Below are positions 1 through 6,447 of a DNA stretch of 23,810 nucleotides, piece by piece (positions within the stretch are counted from its first letter, which is position 1; each line of letters starts with the position of its first letter). The translations under genes were made by a program, and so were the position numbers. The stretch lies in NCBI GenBank assembly GCA_018110855.1, contig JAGBFZ010000323.1, positions 1 through 23,810 of the forward strand, in the 5' to 3' direction. The DNA comes from Oscillospiraceae bacterium (GTDB lineage: Bacteria > Bacillota > Clostridia > Oscillospirales > Ruminococcaceae). The notes beneath the pieces are model-generated. The model made no database searches. It was not told where the DNA came from and saw only the letters and a program-made list of their open reading frames with translations.

Positions 1-255
1 AAGCTTTGCTGTGTCGGCTATATTTCAGAGGACAGCAGCAGCGTTAACACATTCAAGAAATATTTTAAGGACGACGGCTGGAAATTTGAGGTTTCATCAA
101 AGGAGGACGGTACTGTATCCTCTGTTTACTCTAAGGACAATCTGTACGGCGGACTTTACTACACCGATTCAATTGTAATGACAATGGTGTTCTCTGATGA
201 TCTTGCAAAGCAGGTCGAGGACGGAAAGGATTTCAACGATATTATCGATATGTGA
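1..255 (+). CDS. Hypothetical protein, C-terminal part (5' truncated)
   Basis: Frame 1 is open from the window edge for 84 codons to a TGA at 253-255, so only the C-terminus is seen. The fragment is hydrophilic, rich in Lys, Asp and Ser, with one short beta-rich stretch (YGGLYYTDSIVMTMVFSDDL) and no transmembrane segment. It resembles the C-terminal fold of small secreted or lipoprotein proteins common in Ruminococcus, but I do not recognise a family. A strong palindromic terminator follows 8 bases after the stop, which supports this as a genuine gene end. Codon use fits the neighbouring genes. Confidence 0.7.
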   Translation, partial: KLCCVGYISEDSSSVNTFKKYFKDDGWKFEVSSKEDGTVSSVYSKDNLYGGLYYTDSIVMTMVFSDDLAKQVEDGKDFNDIIDM

Positions 256-262
256 TATTGAA

Positions 263-307
263 AAATTAACGGCTTCGGTATGCTTTGCATACCGAAGCCG
301 TTAATTT
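263..307. terminator. Bidirectional rho-independent terminator
   Basis: A perfect 21-bp inverted repeat (263-283 with 287-307) encloses a TTT loop. The outer arm is A/T-rich, so each strand ends in a T-rich tract. It lies between two convergent genes, the fragment ending at 255 and sigF ending at 309, and probably serves both. Confidence 0.9.
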
Positions 308-308
308 G

Positions 309-989
309 CTATAAAAGCTCTTTTCTGAGCTCGGATAGTATCTTCTTTTCCCGTCTGGACACCTGTACCTGCGTCATTCCAAGAACAGCGGCTGCCTTGC
401 TCTGGGTAAAGGAGCGGAAATAACGGAGGAATATCAGTTTTCTGTCCTCCGCATCAAGCCTGTCCATTGCCTGCCTCAGAGCAATACTCTCGTATATATC
501 CGCTTCTCTGAAGGGGGAGGGGATATCCTGCTCCTCATTTTCATCGCTGTCGCCGTATCTTGTAAGTGAGATACAAGGCTGAGCCGCAGATAATGCTTCG
601 GCTGTTTCAGCAGGCTCGCAGCCCATTATTTCAGCAAGCTCTGATATACCCGGCTCTCTGCCGTTTCTTGCGATAAAGTCGTTTTTTTCTCTTATCGCAC
701 GCATGGAAAGCTCCTTTAAGCTGCGGCTCACCTTGACTGTGCCGCCGTCACGGAAGATACGCTTTATCTCTCCGAGAATTACGGGAACAGCGTATGTTGA
801 GAATTTCACGCCACGGTTTTCATCAAAGGAGCCTGCCGCCTTGACAAGCCCGATGCAGCCCGAGCTGTAAAGCTCTTCGTATTCCACGCCTCTGTTTCGG
901 AAACGGTTGGCGCAGAGATGCACAAGACCTATATTATCGGTCACAAGCTTGTCCCTGTTTTCCTTTACGGCAATATCAGCTGCATTCAT
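309..989 (-). CDS. sigF: RNA polymerase sporulation sigma factor SigF
   Basis: Forespore-specific sigma-70-family factor, 226 aa (about 255 in Bacillus). Region 2 lies at about residues 15-80 and holds the core-binding and -10 recognition stretch ending GEIKRIFRD. Region 3 spans about 85-150, and region 4 has a helix-turn-helix at about 190-222 (FTQSKAAAVLGMTQVQVSRR). It is the last gene of a spoIIAA-spoIIAB-sigF operon and overlaps spoIIAB by 14 bases, which implies translational coupling. That gene order separates it from its close paralogue SigG, which does not follow spoIIAB. From family knowledge, SigF is held inactive by SpoIIAB and released in the forespore after asymmetric division. 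Its presence suggests the host can sporulate. Confidence 0.95.
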   Translation of the reverse strand: MNAADIAVKENRDKLVTDNIGLVHLCANRFRNRGVEYEELYSSGCIGLVKAAGSFDENRGVKFSTYAVPVILGEIKRIFRDGGTVKVSRSLKELSMRAIREKNDFIARNGREPGISELAEIMGCEPAETAEALSAAQPCISLTRYGDSDENEEQDIPSPFREADIYESIALRQAMDRLDAEDRKLIFLRYFRSFTQSKAAAVLGMTQVQVSRREKKILSELRKELL

Positions 990-1449
990 TTTCAGTGGCT
1001 CCTGTCCTCACAAGACTCAAGGATAATATCCGCTTTTTCATTATTACCGAGGTTCCCTTTCCGGGGGTGCTTTTAACGCTTACGCTGTCCATGAAGCTTT
1101 CCATTACTGCAAATCCAAGACCTGCACGCTCTTCCTCGGGGGCAGTGGTGAAGAGCGGCTCCATTGCCTGTTTTACGTCGGCGATTCCGCAGCCCTTGTC
1201 CCGCACCTTTATGTACAGCACGTCTCCTTCAAGTATCCTGCATACAAGCTCGATATTTCCCTTGCAGCTCCTGTAGCCGTGGACAATGCAGTTTGTTACC
1301 GCTTCGGATACGGCAGTCTTGATATCCGCAAGCTCGTTTACAGACGGATCCATCTGCATTACAAATGCTGTTACAACACTTCGTGCAACCGATTCATTGC
1401 AGCTTTTCGGGGCAAGTATCACCCGCATTTCATTTTTTACCTGTGACAT
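976..1449 (-). CDS. spoIIAB: Anti-sigma F factor / serine kinase SpoIIAB
   Basis: GHKL-fold ATP-binding protein of 157 aa that binds and inhibits SigF and phosphorylates SpoIIAA. Visible motifs are the N-box (SEAVTN, E49 and N53), the G1 box (DKGCGI, D84) and the G2 box (EEERAGLGFAVME, about 106-118). It is about ten residues longer than the Bacillus protein, the excess being a C-terminal tail after the last beta strand. The start is ATG with an AAAGGAT ribosome site. It lies 18 bases after spoIIAA and overlaps sigF by 14 bases. Partner identity rests on operon order as well as sequence. Confidence 0.95.
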   Translation of the reverse strand: MSQVKNEMRVILAPKSCNESVARSVVTAFVMQMDPSVNELADIKTAVSEAVTNCIVHGYRSCKGNIELVCRILEGDVLYIKVRDKGCGIADVKQAMEPLFTTAPEEERAGLGFAVMESFMDSVSVKSTPGKGTSVIMKKRILSLSLVRTGATENECS

Positions 1450-1467
1450 AAAAACTATCCTTTCATA

Positions 1468-1773
1468 TCATAAAATATTTGCAAATCTGTCCAGACCCGC
1501 AAGCCGCATGACCTTTTTTATATGGGTCGGGGTGTTTTCGAGAGTGACTCTTCCTCCGATGCTCTTCATTGTCTGGTAACGCCCCATTACAAGCCCTATC
1601 CCCGAGCTGTCCATAAATGTGACCTCCCCGAAATCTATTATCAGATTTTCGGGGTGGCTTTCGTCCACCGCAAGGTCTATCTCATTGCGTATCGCGGGGG
1701 CGCAGTGATGATCTATCTCACCGTTTAAAAAGGCTTTGACCGTGCTTTCGGCTTTTTCTATTCTGACTCCCAT
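1468..1773 (-). CDS. spoIIAA: Anti-sigma F factor antagonist SpoIIAA (STAS domain)
   Basis: Single STAS-domain protein of 101 aa. In its unphosphorylated form it displaces SigF from SpoIIAB. The loop FMDSSGIGL at 53-61 carries the conserved D-S-S-G; by homology with Bacillus SpoIIAA the second serine (S57) is the phosphorylation site. It is the first gene of the operon, starting with ATG and an AAAGGA site about ten bases upstream. The 299-bp region before it is shared with the divergent kinase gene and holds a TATAAT and a candidate Spo0A box. Confidence 0.95.
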   Translation of the reverse strand: MGVRIEKAESTVKAFLNGEIDHHCAPAIRNEIDLAVDESHPENLIIDFGEVTFMDSSGIGLVMGRYQTMKSIGGRVTLENTPTHIKKVMRLAGLDRFANIL

Positions 1774-1810
1774 TTTGCAGCAGTCCTTTCTTTTGTTCGT
1801 TGCGATTCTG

Positions 1811-1844
1811 ATTATACCGCCTGTGATGTGCGAATTATGACGAA
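1811..1844 (-). promoter_or_regulatory. Candidate spoIIA promoter with Spo0A-like box
   Basis: On the minus strand a perfect TATAAT (complement 1811-1816) lies 38 bases before the spoIIAA start. There is no good TTGACA at 17 bp. The -35 position instead overlaps TGACGAA (plus strand 1838-1844), which fits the Spo0A box core TGNCGAA; a poorer half-match, TGTGCGAA, lies at 1827-1834. In Bacillus spoIIG a 0A box overlapping the -35 region drives Spo0A activation. I saw no convincing sigma-H promoter, which Bacillus uses for spoIIA. This assignment is an inference. Confidence 0.35.
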
Positions 1845-1978
1845 TTGACTGAAAATAATTTGCATAAGCAGGAGAAACTTTCCTTATACTTTGCCATAAT
1901 TCAGAAAAATATTCCGTTCCTCGGGAAGATATGCCATAATTTTTTTACCGCAATTAAATCAAATTTATTATTTTAATA

Positions 1979-2007
1979 TAGAAATAATTGGAAAATTATG
2001 ATATAAT
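1979..2007 (+). promoter_or_regulatory. Extended -10 promoter of the kdpD-like operon
   Basis: TGATATAAT (1999-2007) is a perfect extended -10. A weak -35 TAGAAA (1979-1984, 4 of 6 matches to TTGACA) lies 17 bp upstream. The expected transcript start is near 2014, about 59 bases before the GTG start codon. Confidence 0.65.
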
Positions 2008-2072
2008 TGTTATATCCTTAACGTGTACTTAACGCTAATCTGTGATAATATATTTCTAAGGAGGAGTGGCGT

Positions 2073-3167
2073 GTGTCGGGTTTGAAAAAATATCTGACTG
2101 TTATGCCTGATTTTAAGGATTATATCTTTACTGCGGCAGTTCTTATCTCAGCAGTGGGCGCAGGATTGTTACTGAGGCGTTTTGATGACGGCGGATACGG
2201 TCATATGATATATTTTCTCTGTGTTGTTCTTGTGGCAAGATTTACAAAAGGTTATCTTTGCGGTTTTATTTCCTCGGTCGTGGGAATGCTGGCAGTAAAT
2301 TTCCTTTTTACATATCCATACTTTGAATTGGATTTCAGTATAGCGGGTTATCCTGTAACCTTTTCGTTGATGCTGACCGTCTCGCTTATAATCGGTATGC
2401 TTACCACAAGGCTCAAGGCTCAGAATTTGTTCCAGGCAGACATCGAAAGAGAAAAGATCAGCGGAAATCTTCTGAGAGCTGTTTCCCATGATATCAGAAC
2501 ACCTCTCACTTCTATCACAGGTGCGGCTTCGGCAATAATCGACAACGGAAGCAGTCTTGATGAAGAACAGATCATGTCTCTGGTCTGCGACATCAAGGAC
2601 GAGGCAAATAAGCTCATACATATGGTAGAAAATATACTTACCGTTACAAAAATAGGCGAGAAAACAGGTACTATCTGCAAGTCTATGGAGGCTGCAGAGG
2701 AGATAATCGGAGAGGCTGTGAGAAAATTCCGCAAAACTAGGAGCGTTCCTGTGGAGATAGATATTCCCGGCGATCTTATGCTGATACCGATGGATCCGAT
2801 ACTTATCGAGCAGGTAATAGTAAATATTATGGAAAACAGCGTTATTCACGGCAAGGCAACAATGATATCGCTTTCTCTTGAGCAGCAGGGGAAAAATGCT
2901 GTGTTTAAAATATCCGACAACGGAACGGGTATTGCCGATAAGGTCAAAAAGAAGCTGTTTGAGGGATATTTCATTCATGCAGATGAAAGCATGGGGGATA
3001 ACAAAATGAACATGGGCATCGGCTTGTCTGCCTGCAGGACGATCATTTCGGTCCATGGGGGAGAGCTTTCCGCTAAAAATAAGCCCGGAGGCGGTGCTGA
3101 ATTTATTTTTACTCTTCCAATGGAGCAGAAAAAGAAGAATATTTTTGATACTGATCTCAATTCATAA
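2073..3167 (+). CDS. KdpD-like sensor histidine kinase lacking the N-terminal sensor
   Basis: Membrane histidine kinase of 364 aa. Four transmembrane segments at about 17-34, 44-57, 61-80 and 94-113 match the DUF4118 membrane domain of KdpD. They are followed by a HisKA domain with phospho-acceptor H139 (AVSHDIRTPLTSITG). The ATPase domain carries the N-box (VNIMENS, about 250-256), the G1 box (SDNGTGI, D282) and the G2 box (MGIGLSAC, about 314-321). Full KdpD is near 900 aa and begins with KdpD and USP domains; these are absent, so the input signal may differ from classical K+ or c-di-AMP sensing. The start is GTG, chosen for the AAGGAGGAG site 6 bases upstream; the next ATG is ten codons in and has no such site. 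The response regulator follows 17 bases later. No kdpFABC is nearby. Confidence 0.88.
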   Translation: MSGLKKYLTVMPDFKDYIFTAAVLISAVGAGLLLRRFDDGGYGHMIYFLCVVLVARFTKGYLCGFISSVVGMLAVNFLFTYPYFELDFSIAGYPVTFSLMLTVSLIIGMLTTRLKAQNLFQADIEREKISGNLLRAVSHDIRTPLTSITGAASAIIDNGSSLDEEQIMSLVCDIKDEANKLIHMVENILTVTKIGEKTGTICKSMEAAEEIIGEAVRKFRKTRSVPVEIDIPGDLMLIPMDPILIEQVIVNIMENSVIHGKATMISLSLEQQGKNAVFKISDNGTGIADKVKKKLFEGYFIHADESMGDNKMNMGIGLSACRTIISVHGGELSAKNKPGGGAEFIFTLPMEQKKKNIFDTDLNS

Positions 3168-3184
3168 GAAGGGGGATATGATCT

Positions 3185-3904
3185 ATGGAATACAAAAACA
3201 AGATACTTATCATAGAAGATGAAAAACACATTTGTAATTTCTTAGGAGCAGTGCTGACTGCAAATAAATACGAGGTGCTTACTGCGAATACGGGAGAATA
3301 CGGACAAGCGGTAATAAATTCCCACTGCCCCGATCTGGTTATACTTGATCTTGGGCTTCCCGATATTGACGGTAAAGAGGTCATCGAATCGGTAAGAAAA
3401 TGGTCTTCTATGCCTATAATCGTTGTGTCTGCGAGAAATTCCGAGATAGACAAGGTCACAGCTCTTGAAATGGGTGCGGACGATTATATTACCAAGCCAT
3501 TCGGTACACAGGAGCTGCTTGCAAGGATCAGGACAGCTTTAAGGCATACAAGAACTTCGTCTGCGGATGACGGAATTTCAGTGGGCGGTGTTTTCAAAAC
3601 AGGAGAGCTTACTATTGATTATGACAAATACAGGGTATTTGTGGGAGAAAAAGACGTCAATCTGACTCAGAACGAGTTCAAGATAGTATCTCTGCTTGGA
3701 AAAAACGCAGGCAAGGTGCTTACCTATGATTACATTATCAAGCAGCTCTGGGGTCCTCATGCAAAGACCGATAATCAGATACTAAGAGTCAATATGGCGA
3801 ATATTCGCAGGAAAATTGAGAAAAAGCCTGCCGAGCCTCAGTATATTTTTACTGAAGTGGGCGTGGGCTATCGTATGGCGGAAAGCGAAGCTGTCAAACT
3901 GTAA
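3185..3904 (+). CDS. KdpE-like response regulator (OmpR/PhoB family)
   Basis: Two-domain DNA-binding response regulator of 239 aa. The receiver domain (about 5-118) has the acidic pair E11-D12, phospho-acceptor D55 (LVILDLGLPD), S82 and K104. An OmpR-type winged helix spans about 130-235 and ends in the typical VGVGYRM. Overall sequence is closest to KdpE. It starts with ATG behind an AGGGGGAT site, 17 bases after the kinase, so the two are co-transcribed and the kinase is the evident partner. Targets are unknown: the genes on either side are sporulation operons on the other strand, and no K+ transporter is in the window. A hairpin terminator follows. Confidence 0.9.
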   Translation: MEYKNKILIIEDEKHICNFLGAVLTANKYEVLTANTGEYGQAVINSHCPDLVILDLGLPDIDGKEVIESVRKWSSMPIIVVSARNSEIDKVTALEMGADDYITKPFGTQELLARIRTALRHTRTSSADDGISVGGVFKTGELTIDYDKYRVFVGEKDVNLTQNEFKIVSLLGKNAGKVLTYDYIIKQLWGPHAKTDNQILRVNMANIRRKIEKKPAEPQYIFTEVGVGYRMAESEAVKL

Positions 3905-3914
3905 TAAAATTGTG

Positions 3915-3947
3915 TCAGCCTGCTGCATATTTTTTGCGGCAGGCTGA
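3915..3947. terminator. Terminator between kdpE-like gene and dpaB
   Basis: The inverted repeat TCAGCCTGC (3915-3923) with GCAGGCTGA (3939-3947) can be extended by inner GC pairs, and its loop is T-rich. T-rich tails flank it on both strands (ATTTTG on plus, AATTTTATT on minus). It lies between convergent genes and may serve both. Confidence 0.75.
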
Positions 3948-3965
3948 TTTTGTTGATGTAACAGA

Positions 3966-4556
3966 CTATGCAAGTATCGGCTGGAGCTGCCTGCCTTCGA
4001 GAGCAGCTATGGCTGCTGCGGGTATCTGTGAGAAATCAGCTACTGCCGAGGTGGGCTTTTTTATAAAATCGTCCTGCCTGAACGGGACGAAGTATATGTT
4101 CTTGATGTTGAGCAGACTGCCGATATTTTTGGCTGCTGCGGATAATGCATCATTGGTGGAAACGGCTATAAGAACAGGTCTGCCGTTTCTCAGATGGGAT
4201 TTTACCGCCATTGTTACAGGTGTGTCGGTTATGCCTGCAGCGAGCTTGGCAAGGGTGTTTCCCGTACAGGGAGCCACTATGAGCAGGTCGAACATTTTCT
4301 TCGGACCTACAGGCTCTGCGAGAGGGATGGTGTTTATTACGCCCCTGCCGCATATGCTTTCTGCGGTCATTATGTTTTCCTCTGCCGTTCCGAAGCGGGT
4401 GTCAAGAGATGAGGCATGATATGACATTATGGGGGTAAGCTCCGCTCCCGCTGCCTTCAGCTTTATCATCTGCTCAAAGGTCTTTGAAAAGGTGCAGAAT
4501 GAACCGCATATTGCTATTCCGAGCTTTTTATCCTTCAGCGATGTAATTTCATTCAT
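3966..4556 (-). CDS. dpaB: Dipicolinate synthase subunit B (SpoVFB)
   Basis: Flavoprotein-fold subunit of dipicolinate synthase, 196 aa (about 200 in Bacillus), which acts with DpaA in the mother cell to make dipicolinic acid. Family signatures are GIAICGSFCTFSK (13-25) and the cofactor-loop region APCTGNTLAKLAAGITDTPV (95-114), followed by AVSTNDALS. The frame is open upstream to 4724, but the start is set at 4556: this ATG has an AAAGGCGG site and gives the family-standard N-terminus, whereas the upstream extension reads through an inverted-repeat element. It lies 181 bp from dpaA, whereas these genes are usually adjacent or overlapping. The ribosome site sits in a small potential hairpin (ATCACC/GGTGAT). 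Confidence 0.93.
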   Translation of the reverse strand: MNEITSLKDKKLGIAICGSFCTFSKTFEQMIKLKAAGAELTPIMSYHASSLDTRFGTAEENIMTAESICGRGVINTIPLAEPVGPKKMFDLLIVAPCTGNTLAKLAAGITDTPVTMAVKSHLRNGRPVLIAVSTNDALSAAAKNIGSLLNIKNIYFVPFRQDDFIKKPTSAVADFSQIPAAAIAALEGRQLQPILA

Positions 4557-4597
4557 TTGGGTATCACCGCCTTTCAAACAGGGTGATTTATAAATAT

Positions 4598-4752
4598 TGC
4601 TCCCCCAATTAACTGCCAGAATTTTCTGCTTGCCCCACTGCCGAAATCCGTCGTCAGAAAACCTTGAAATATCCGCATATTCCTGCGGTTTTCTTCCTAG
4701 GCTTTCGTCAGCGGTTCTGCGCATAAATCTTCATCAGTTAATTGGTGGAGCA
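4598..4752. mobile_element. Putative miniature inverted-repeat element (155 bp) at the dpaA-dpaB junction
   Basis: Terminal inverted repeats of 18 bp lie at 4598-4615 (TGCTCCCCCAATTAACTG) and 4735-4752 (complement TGCTCCACCAATTAACTG), differing at one base. Both are flanked by ATAT (4594-4597 and 4753-4756), a possible but palindromic target duplication. Nothing inside resembles a transposase. The right end supplies the last five codons (YCSTN) and the stop of dpaA; the rest fills the gap before dpaB. The repeated unit could extend further toward dpaB, and copy number cannot be judged from one window. Confidence 0.6.
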
Positions 4753-5625
4753 ATATCTTCTTTCACGGAGAATGTTTTCAATGGTTTTGCCAATCATTCG
4801 TCCCGAGCTTACGGGAGCGGTCTTTCCGGGGAGAGACAATGCCCATATCGCTCTGAGACCAAGTCTGCCCGCAGCGTCCATATCCATGCCTCCCGGCTTT
4901 GAAGCAAGATCTATTATCAGGCAGCTCTTGCTGCATTTTTTCAGGAGCTGCTCATTCAGTATCATGTGGGGAATGGTATTGAAGATGATATCCGCTTCCG
5001 CTAAGATATCCGATTTTTCAAGGTCCGATATTGACACTGAACTGCAGCCGTAAACCTCTGCCCATGCAAGATCGGAATATTTTCTTGCTGAGACAGCGGT
5101 ATGAGTGCCGAAGCCGCAGAGGAGACGTATAAGAGATTTTGCGATCCGTCCCATTCCGAGTATAAGCACTTTGCAGCCCGAAATAATTACAGGCTGCTCC
5201 TCAAGGGCTATCTGTAAGGCCCCCTCGGCTGTGACAAGGGCATTGAGGACTGCAAGCTCTTCCCGTTCAAAATAGTCGATAACCTCTATTCCCTTTGAGG
5301 TGAACAGCTTTGCTGCGGCAGGGGATATCCTTCCGCCGAAAACAATGCCGTTTTCCTTTACGCAGGAGGGCAGCTCGGACAGGGAGATGGTTCCGCTGTA
5401 ATAGGGTGCATTAAGCGTTGTCCCGTCTGTTGAAACGGGAAGAGGGAGAATAAGACAATCTGCTCTGCCTGGTATGGACATCACATTTTCCGCGGTGATT
5501 ATTCCAGTTGATGTGAACAGGTTTTTATCAAAGCCCAGTGTGCATACCCGTTTGCTCTCCGCAAGCTGCTCTGCAAGGGCTGAAAAACGCATATCTCCGC
5601 CTGCAACAATATATCGTTCACTCAT
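4738..5625 (-). CDS. dpaA: Dipicolinate synthase subunit A (SpoVFA)
   Basis: NAD(P)-binding subunit of dipicolinate synthase, 295 aa (about 297 in Bacillus). It converts the dihydrodipicolinate pathway intermediate to dipicolinic acid together with DpaB. An N-terminal DpaA domain (about 3-120) is followed by a Rossmann fold with VLILGMGRIAKSL (153-165), then NTIPH (216-220) and IDLASKPGG (238-246). The start is set at the ATG at 5625 because AAGGGA lies 9 bases upstream; an in-frame ATG 18 bases earlier lacks a site. The last five residues (YCSTN) and the stop lie within the terminal repeat of the element at 4598-4752, so the native C-terminus was probably replaced by a few residues. The catalytic core is intact. 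A sigma-K-like promoter lies upstream. Confidence 0.94.
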   Translation of the reverse strand: MSERYIVAGGDMRFSALAEQLAESKRVCTLGFDKNLFTSTGIITAENVMSIPGRADCLILPLPVSTDGTTLNAPYYSGTISLSELPSCVKENGIVFGGRISPAAAKLFTSKGIEVIDYFEREELAVLNALVTAEGALQIALEEQPVIISGCKVLILGMGRIAKSLIRLLCGFGTHTAVSARKYSDLAWAEVYGCSSVSISDLEKSDILAEADIIFNTIPHMILNEQLLKKCSKSCLIIDLASKPGGMDMDAAGRLGLRAIWALSLPGKTAPVSSGRMIGKTIENILRERRYCSTN

Positions 5626-5680
5626 AATAGCTGTTCCCTTCATTCAAAATATCTGATGGCAGGAGCTGCTGCCCTTACAT

Positions 5681-5710
5681 AATAATATGCTGTTTGGTTA
5701 TAGGAGGTTC
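5681..5710 (-). promoter_or_regulatory. Sigma-K-like promoter of dpaAB
   Basis: On the minus strand, GAACC (complement 5706-5710) and CATATTATT (complement 5681-5689) are 16 bp apart. This fits the Bacillus sigma-K pattern of AC then 16-17 bp then CATANNNTA with one mismatch. It is about 56 bases before the dpaA start. The Bacillus dpaAB operon is controlled by sigma-K, so the location makes sense; the short motif keeps confidence moderate. Confidence 0.45.
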
Positions 5711-5723
5711 ATAAAATTCAATG

Positions 5724-5752
5724 TTGTTTTTCTGACAGCAATGTGGTATAAT
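5724..5752 (+). promoter_or_regulatory. Vegetative promoter of the thioesterase gene
   Basis: TTGTTT (5724-5729) is followed after 17 bp by TATAAT (5747-5752), which has an extended TGG before it. The predicted transcript start near 5759 leaves a leader of about 170 bases before the coding start. Confidence 0.7.
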
Positions 5753-5756
5753 AGTA

Positions 5757-5930
5757 AAGCAGAGTGATTTTGCTCTGTCCAATTTTATTATGAAAGATGG
5801 TATGAAGTTTGAAAATCAAAGATTTTCAAACTTACGAGTTTTGTTTCTTAGTCTAAAGACTAAGATTTGGCTGTCGCCTCGATTTGCTGACGCAAAACAC
5901 AAAACTCTCAGGAAAGGAATGGTCATAATT
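5757..5930 (+). promoter_or_regulatory. Structured 5' leader with nested hairpins upstream of the thioesterase
   Basis: The leader contains CAGAG/CTCTG near its 5' end and a perfect 11-bp hairpin with AAA loop (5807-5817 with 5821-5831). It also contains a perfect 7-bp hairpin with TAAA loop (5847-5853 with 5858-5864). A 9-bp outer stem, GAGTTTTGT (5835-5843) with ACAAAACTC (5899-5907), encloses the second hairpin and ends just before the ribosome site. None is followed by a strong T tract. It matches no riboswitch class I know; a palindromic intergenic repeat is the alternative. Confidence 0.5.
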
Positions 5931-6323
5931 ATGAAAAGCCTTGAAGAAATCAGAGACATCTTTAAAAATGACAGATTCGCAACAGAAAATTTTGCAGTTA
6001 TTGAGGAAGCAAGAGATAAATATTCAAAATGCTCTGTTCAGCTTTCGGAGAGACACAAAAATGCCATGGGCGGAGTTATGGGAGGCGTTCACTTCATGCT
6101 GGCGGATTTTGCCTTTGCGGTGGCTTCAAACTGCGAGCACATGGGGGTCGTCTCCGTAAGCAGCAATATCACATTCCTGAGCGGAGTCAAGGGAGATATC
6201 CTTTACGCCGAGGCTCACTGCGTCAAGGACGGAAGAAGCACCTGCTATTATACGGTCGATGTTTATGATGACAAGGGTACAAAATGCGCTGCTGTTACCA
6301 TTACAGGCTGTCATGTGGCTTGA
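5931..6323 (+). CDS. PaaI-family hotdog-fold acyl-CoA thioesterase
   Basis: Hotdog-fold protein of 131 aa, the usual length for PaaI-type thioesterases, which hydrolyse acyl-CoA esters in the cytoplasm. The signature is the helix region HKNAMGGVMGGVHFMLADFAFAVA (about 43-66) with the conserved N-x-x-G-x-x-x-G-G...D pattern. A beta-sheet with VSSNITFLSGVKGD follows. The frame is open upstream to 5790, but that stretch is the hairpin leader. ATG 5931 follows AAAGGA by 12 bases; ATG 5919, four codons earlier, is a possible alternative. The gene is alone, behind its own promoter, and I saw no clear terminator before the lysR promoter. The substrate is unknown. Confidence 0.88.
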   Translation: MKSLEEIRDIFKNDRFATENFAVIEEARDKYSKCSVQLSERHKNAMGGVMGGVHFMLADFAFAVASNCEHMGVVSVSSNITFLSGVKGDILYAEAHCVKDGRSTCYYTVDVYDDKGTKCAAVTITGCHVA

Positions 6324-6359
6324 TCTTTCTCAAAGGGTCAACCGAGGAAAATTATTTTC

Positions 6360-6388
6360 TTGACAATTGCCAACCTGTATGGTATAAT
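6360..6388 (+). promoter_or_regulatory. Consensus vegetative promoter of the LysR gene
   Basis: A perfect TTGACA (6360-6365) is followed after 17 bp by a perfect TATAAT (6383-6388) with an extended TGG. This is full-consensus and predicts strong expression unless repressed. The leader to the start codon is about 53 bases. Confidence 0.9.
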
Positions 6389-6447
6389 TTACCTATGAAA
6401 GACTTTAACGATTCGAAGCATTACAACATTGAAAGACGGTATGGCAA

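Larger units (their letters stand above)
1774..2072. promoter_or_regulatory. Divergent intergenic region between spoIIAA and kdpD-like gene
   Basis: This 299-bp A/T-rich spacer separates the two divergent operons. It contains the candidate spoIIA promoter, the candidate Spo0A box and the kinase promoter. It also holds a 10-bp direct repeat TGCCATAATT at 1892-1901 and 1932-1941, exactly 40 bp apart, that could be a regulator site. There is no convincing small gene or RNA. Confidence 0.6.

Noticed and set aside
1845..1960. Sigma-H promoter for spoIIA
   Set aside because: AGGAAA and GAATT-like boxes exist on the minus strand but not at the required 11-14 bp spacing.
2169..3056. Long minus-strand frame opposite the kinase gene
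   Set aside because: It is the antisense shadow of a gene with complete kinase motifs and has no domain of its own.
4557..4724. In-frame N-terminal extension of dpaB (56 codons)
   Set aside because: It reads through the inverted-repeat element, lacks a ribosome site at its start, and the normal DpaB N-terminus begins at 4556.
5790..5930. In-frame extension of the thioesterase
   Set aside because: The stretch is the hairpin leader, has no ribosome site at 5790, and the hotdog family length is met from 5931.
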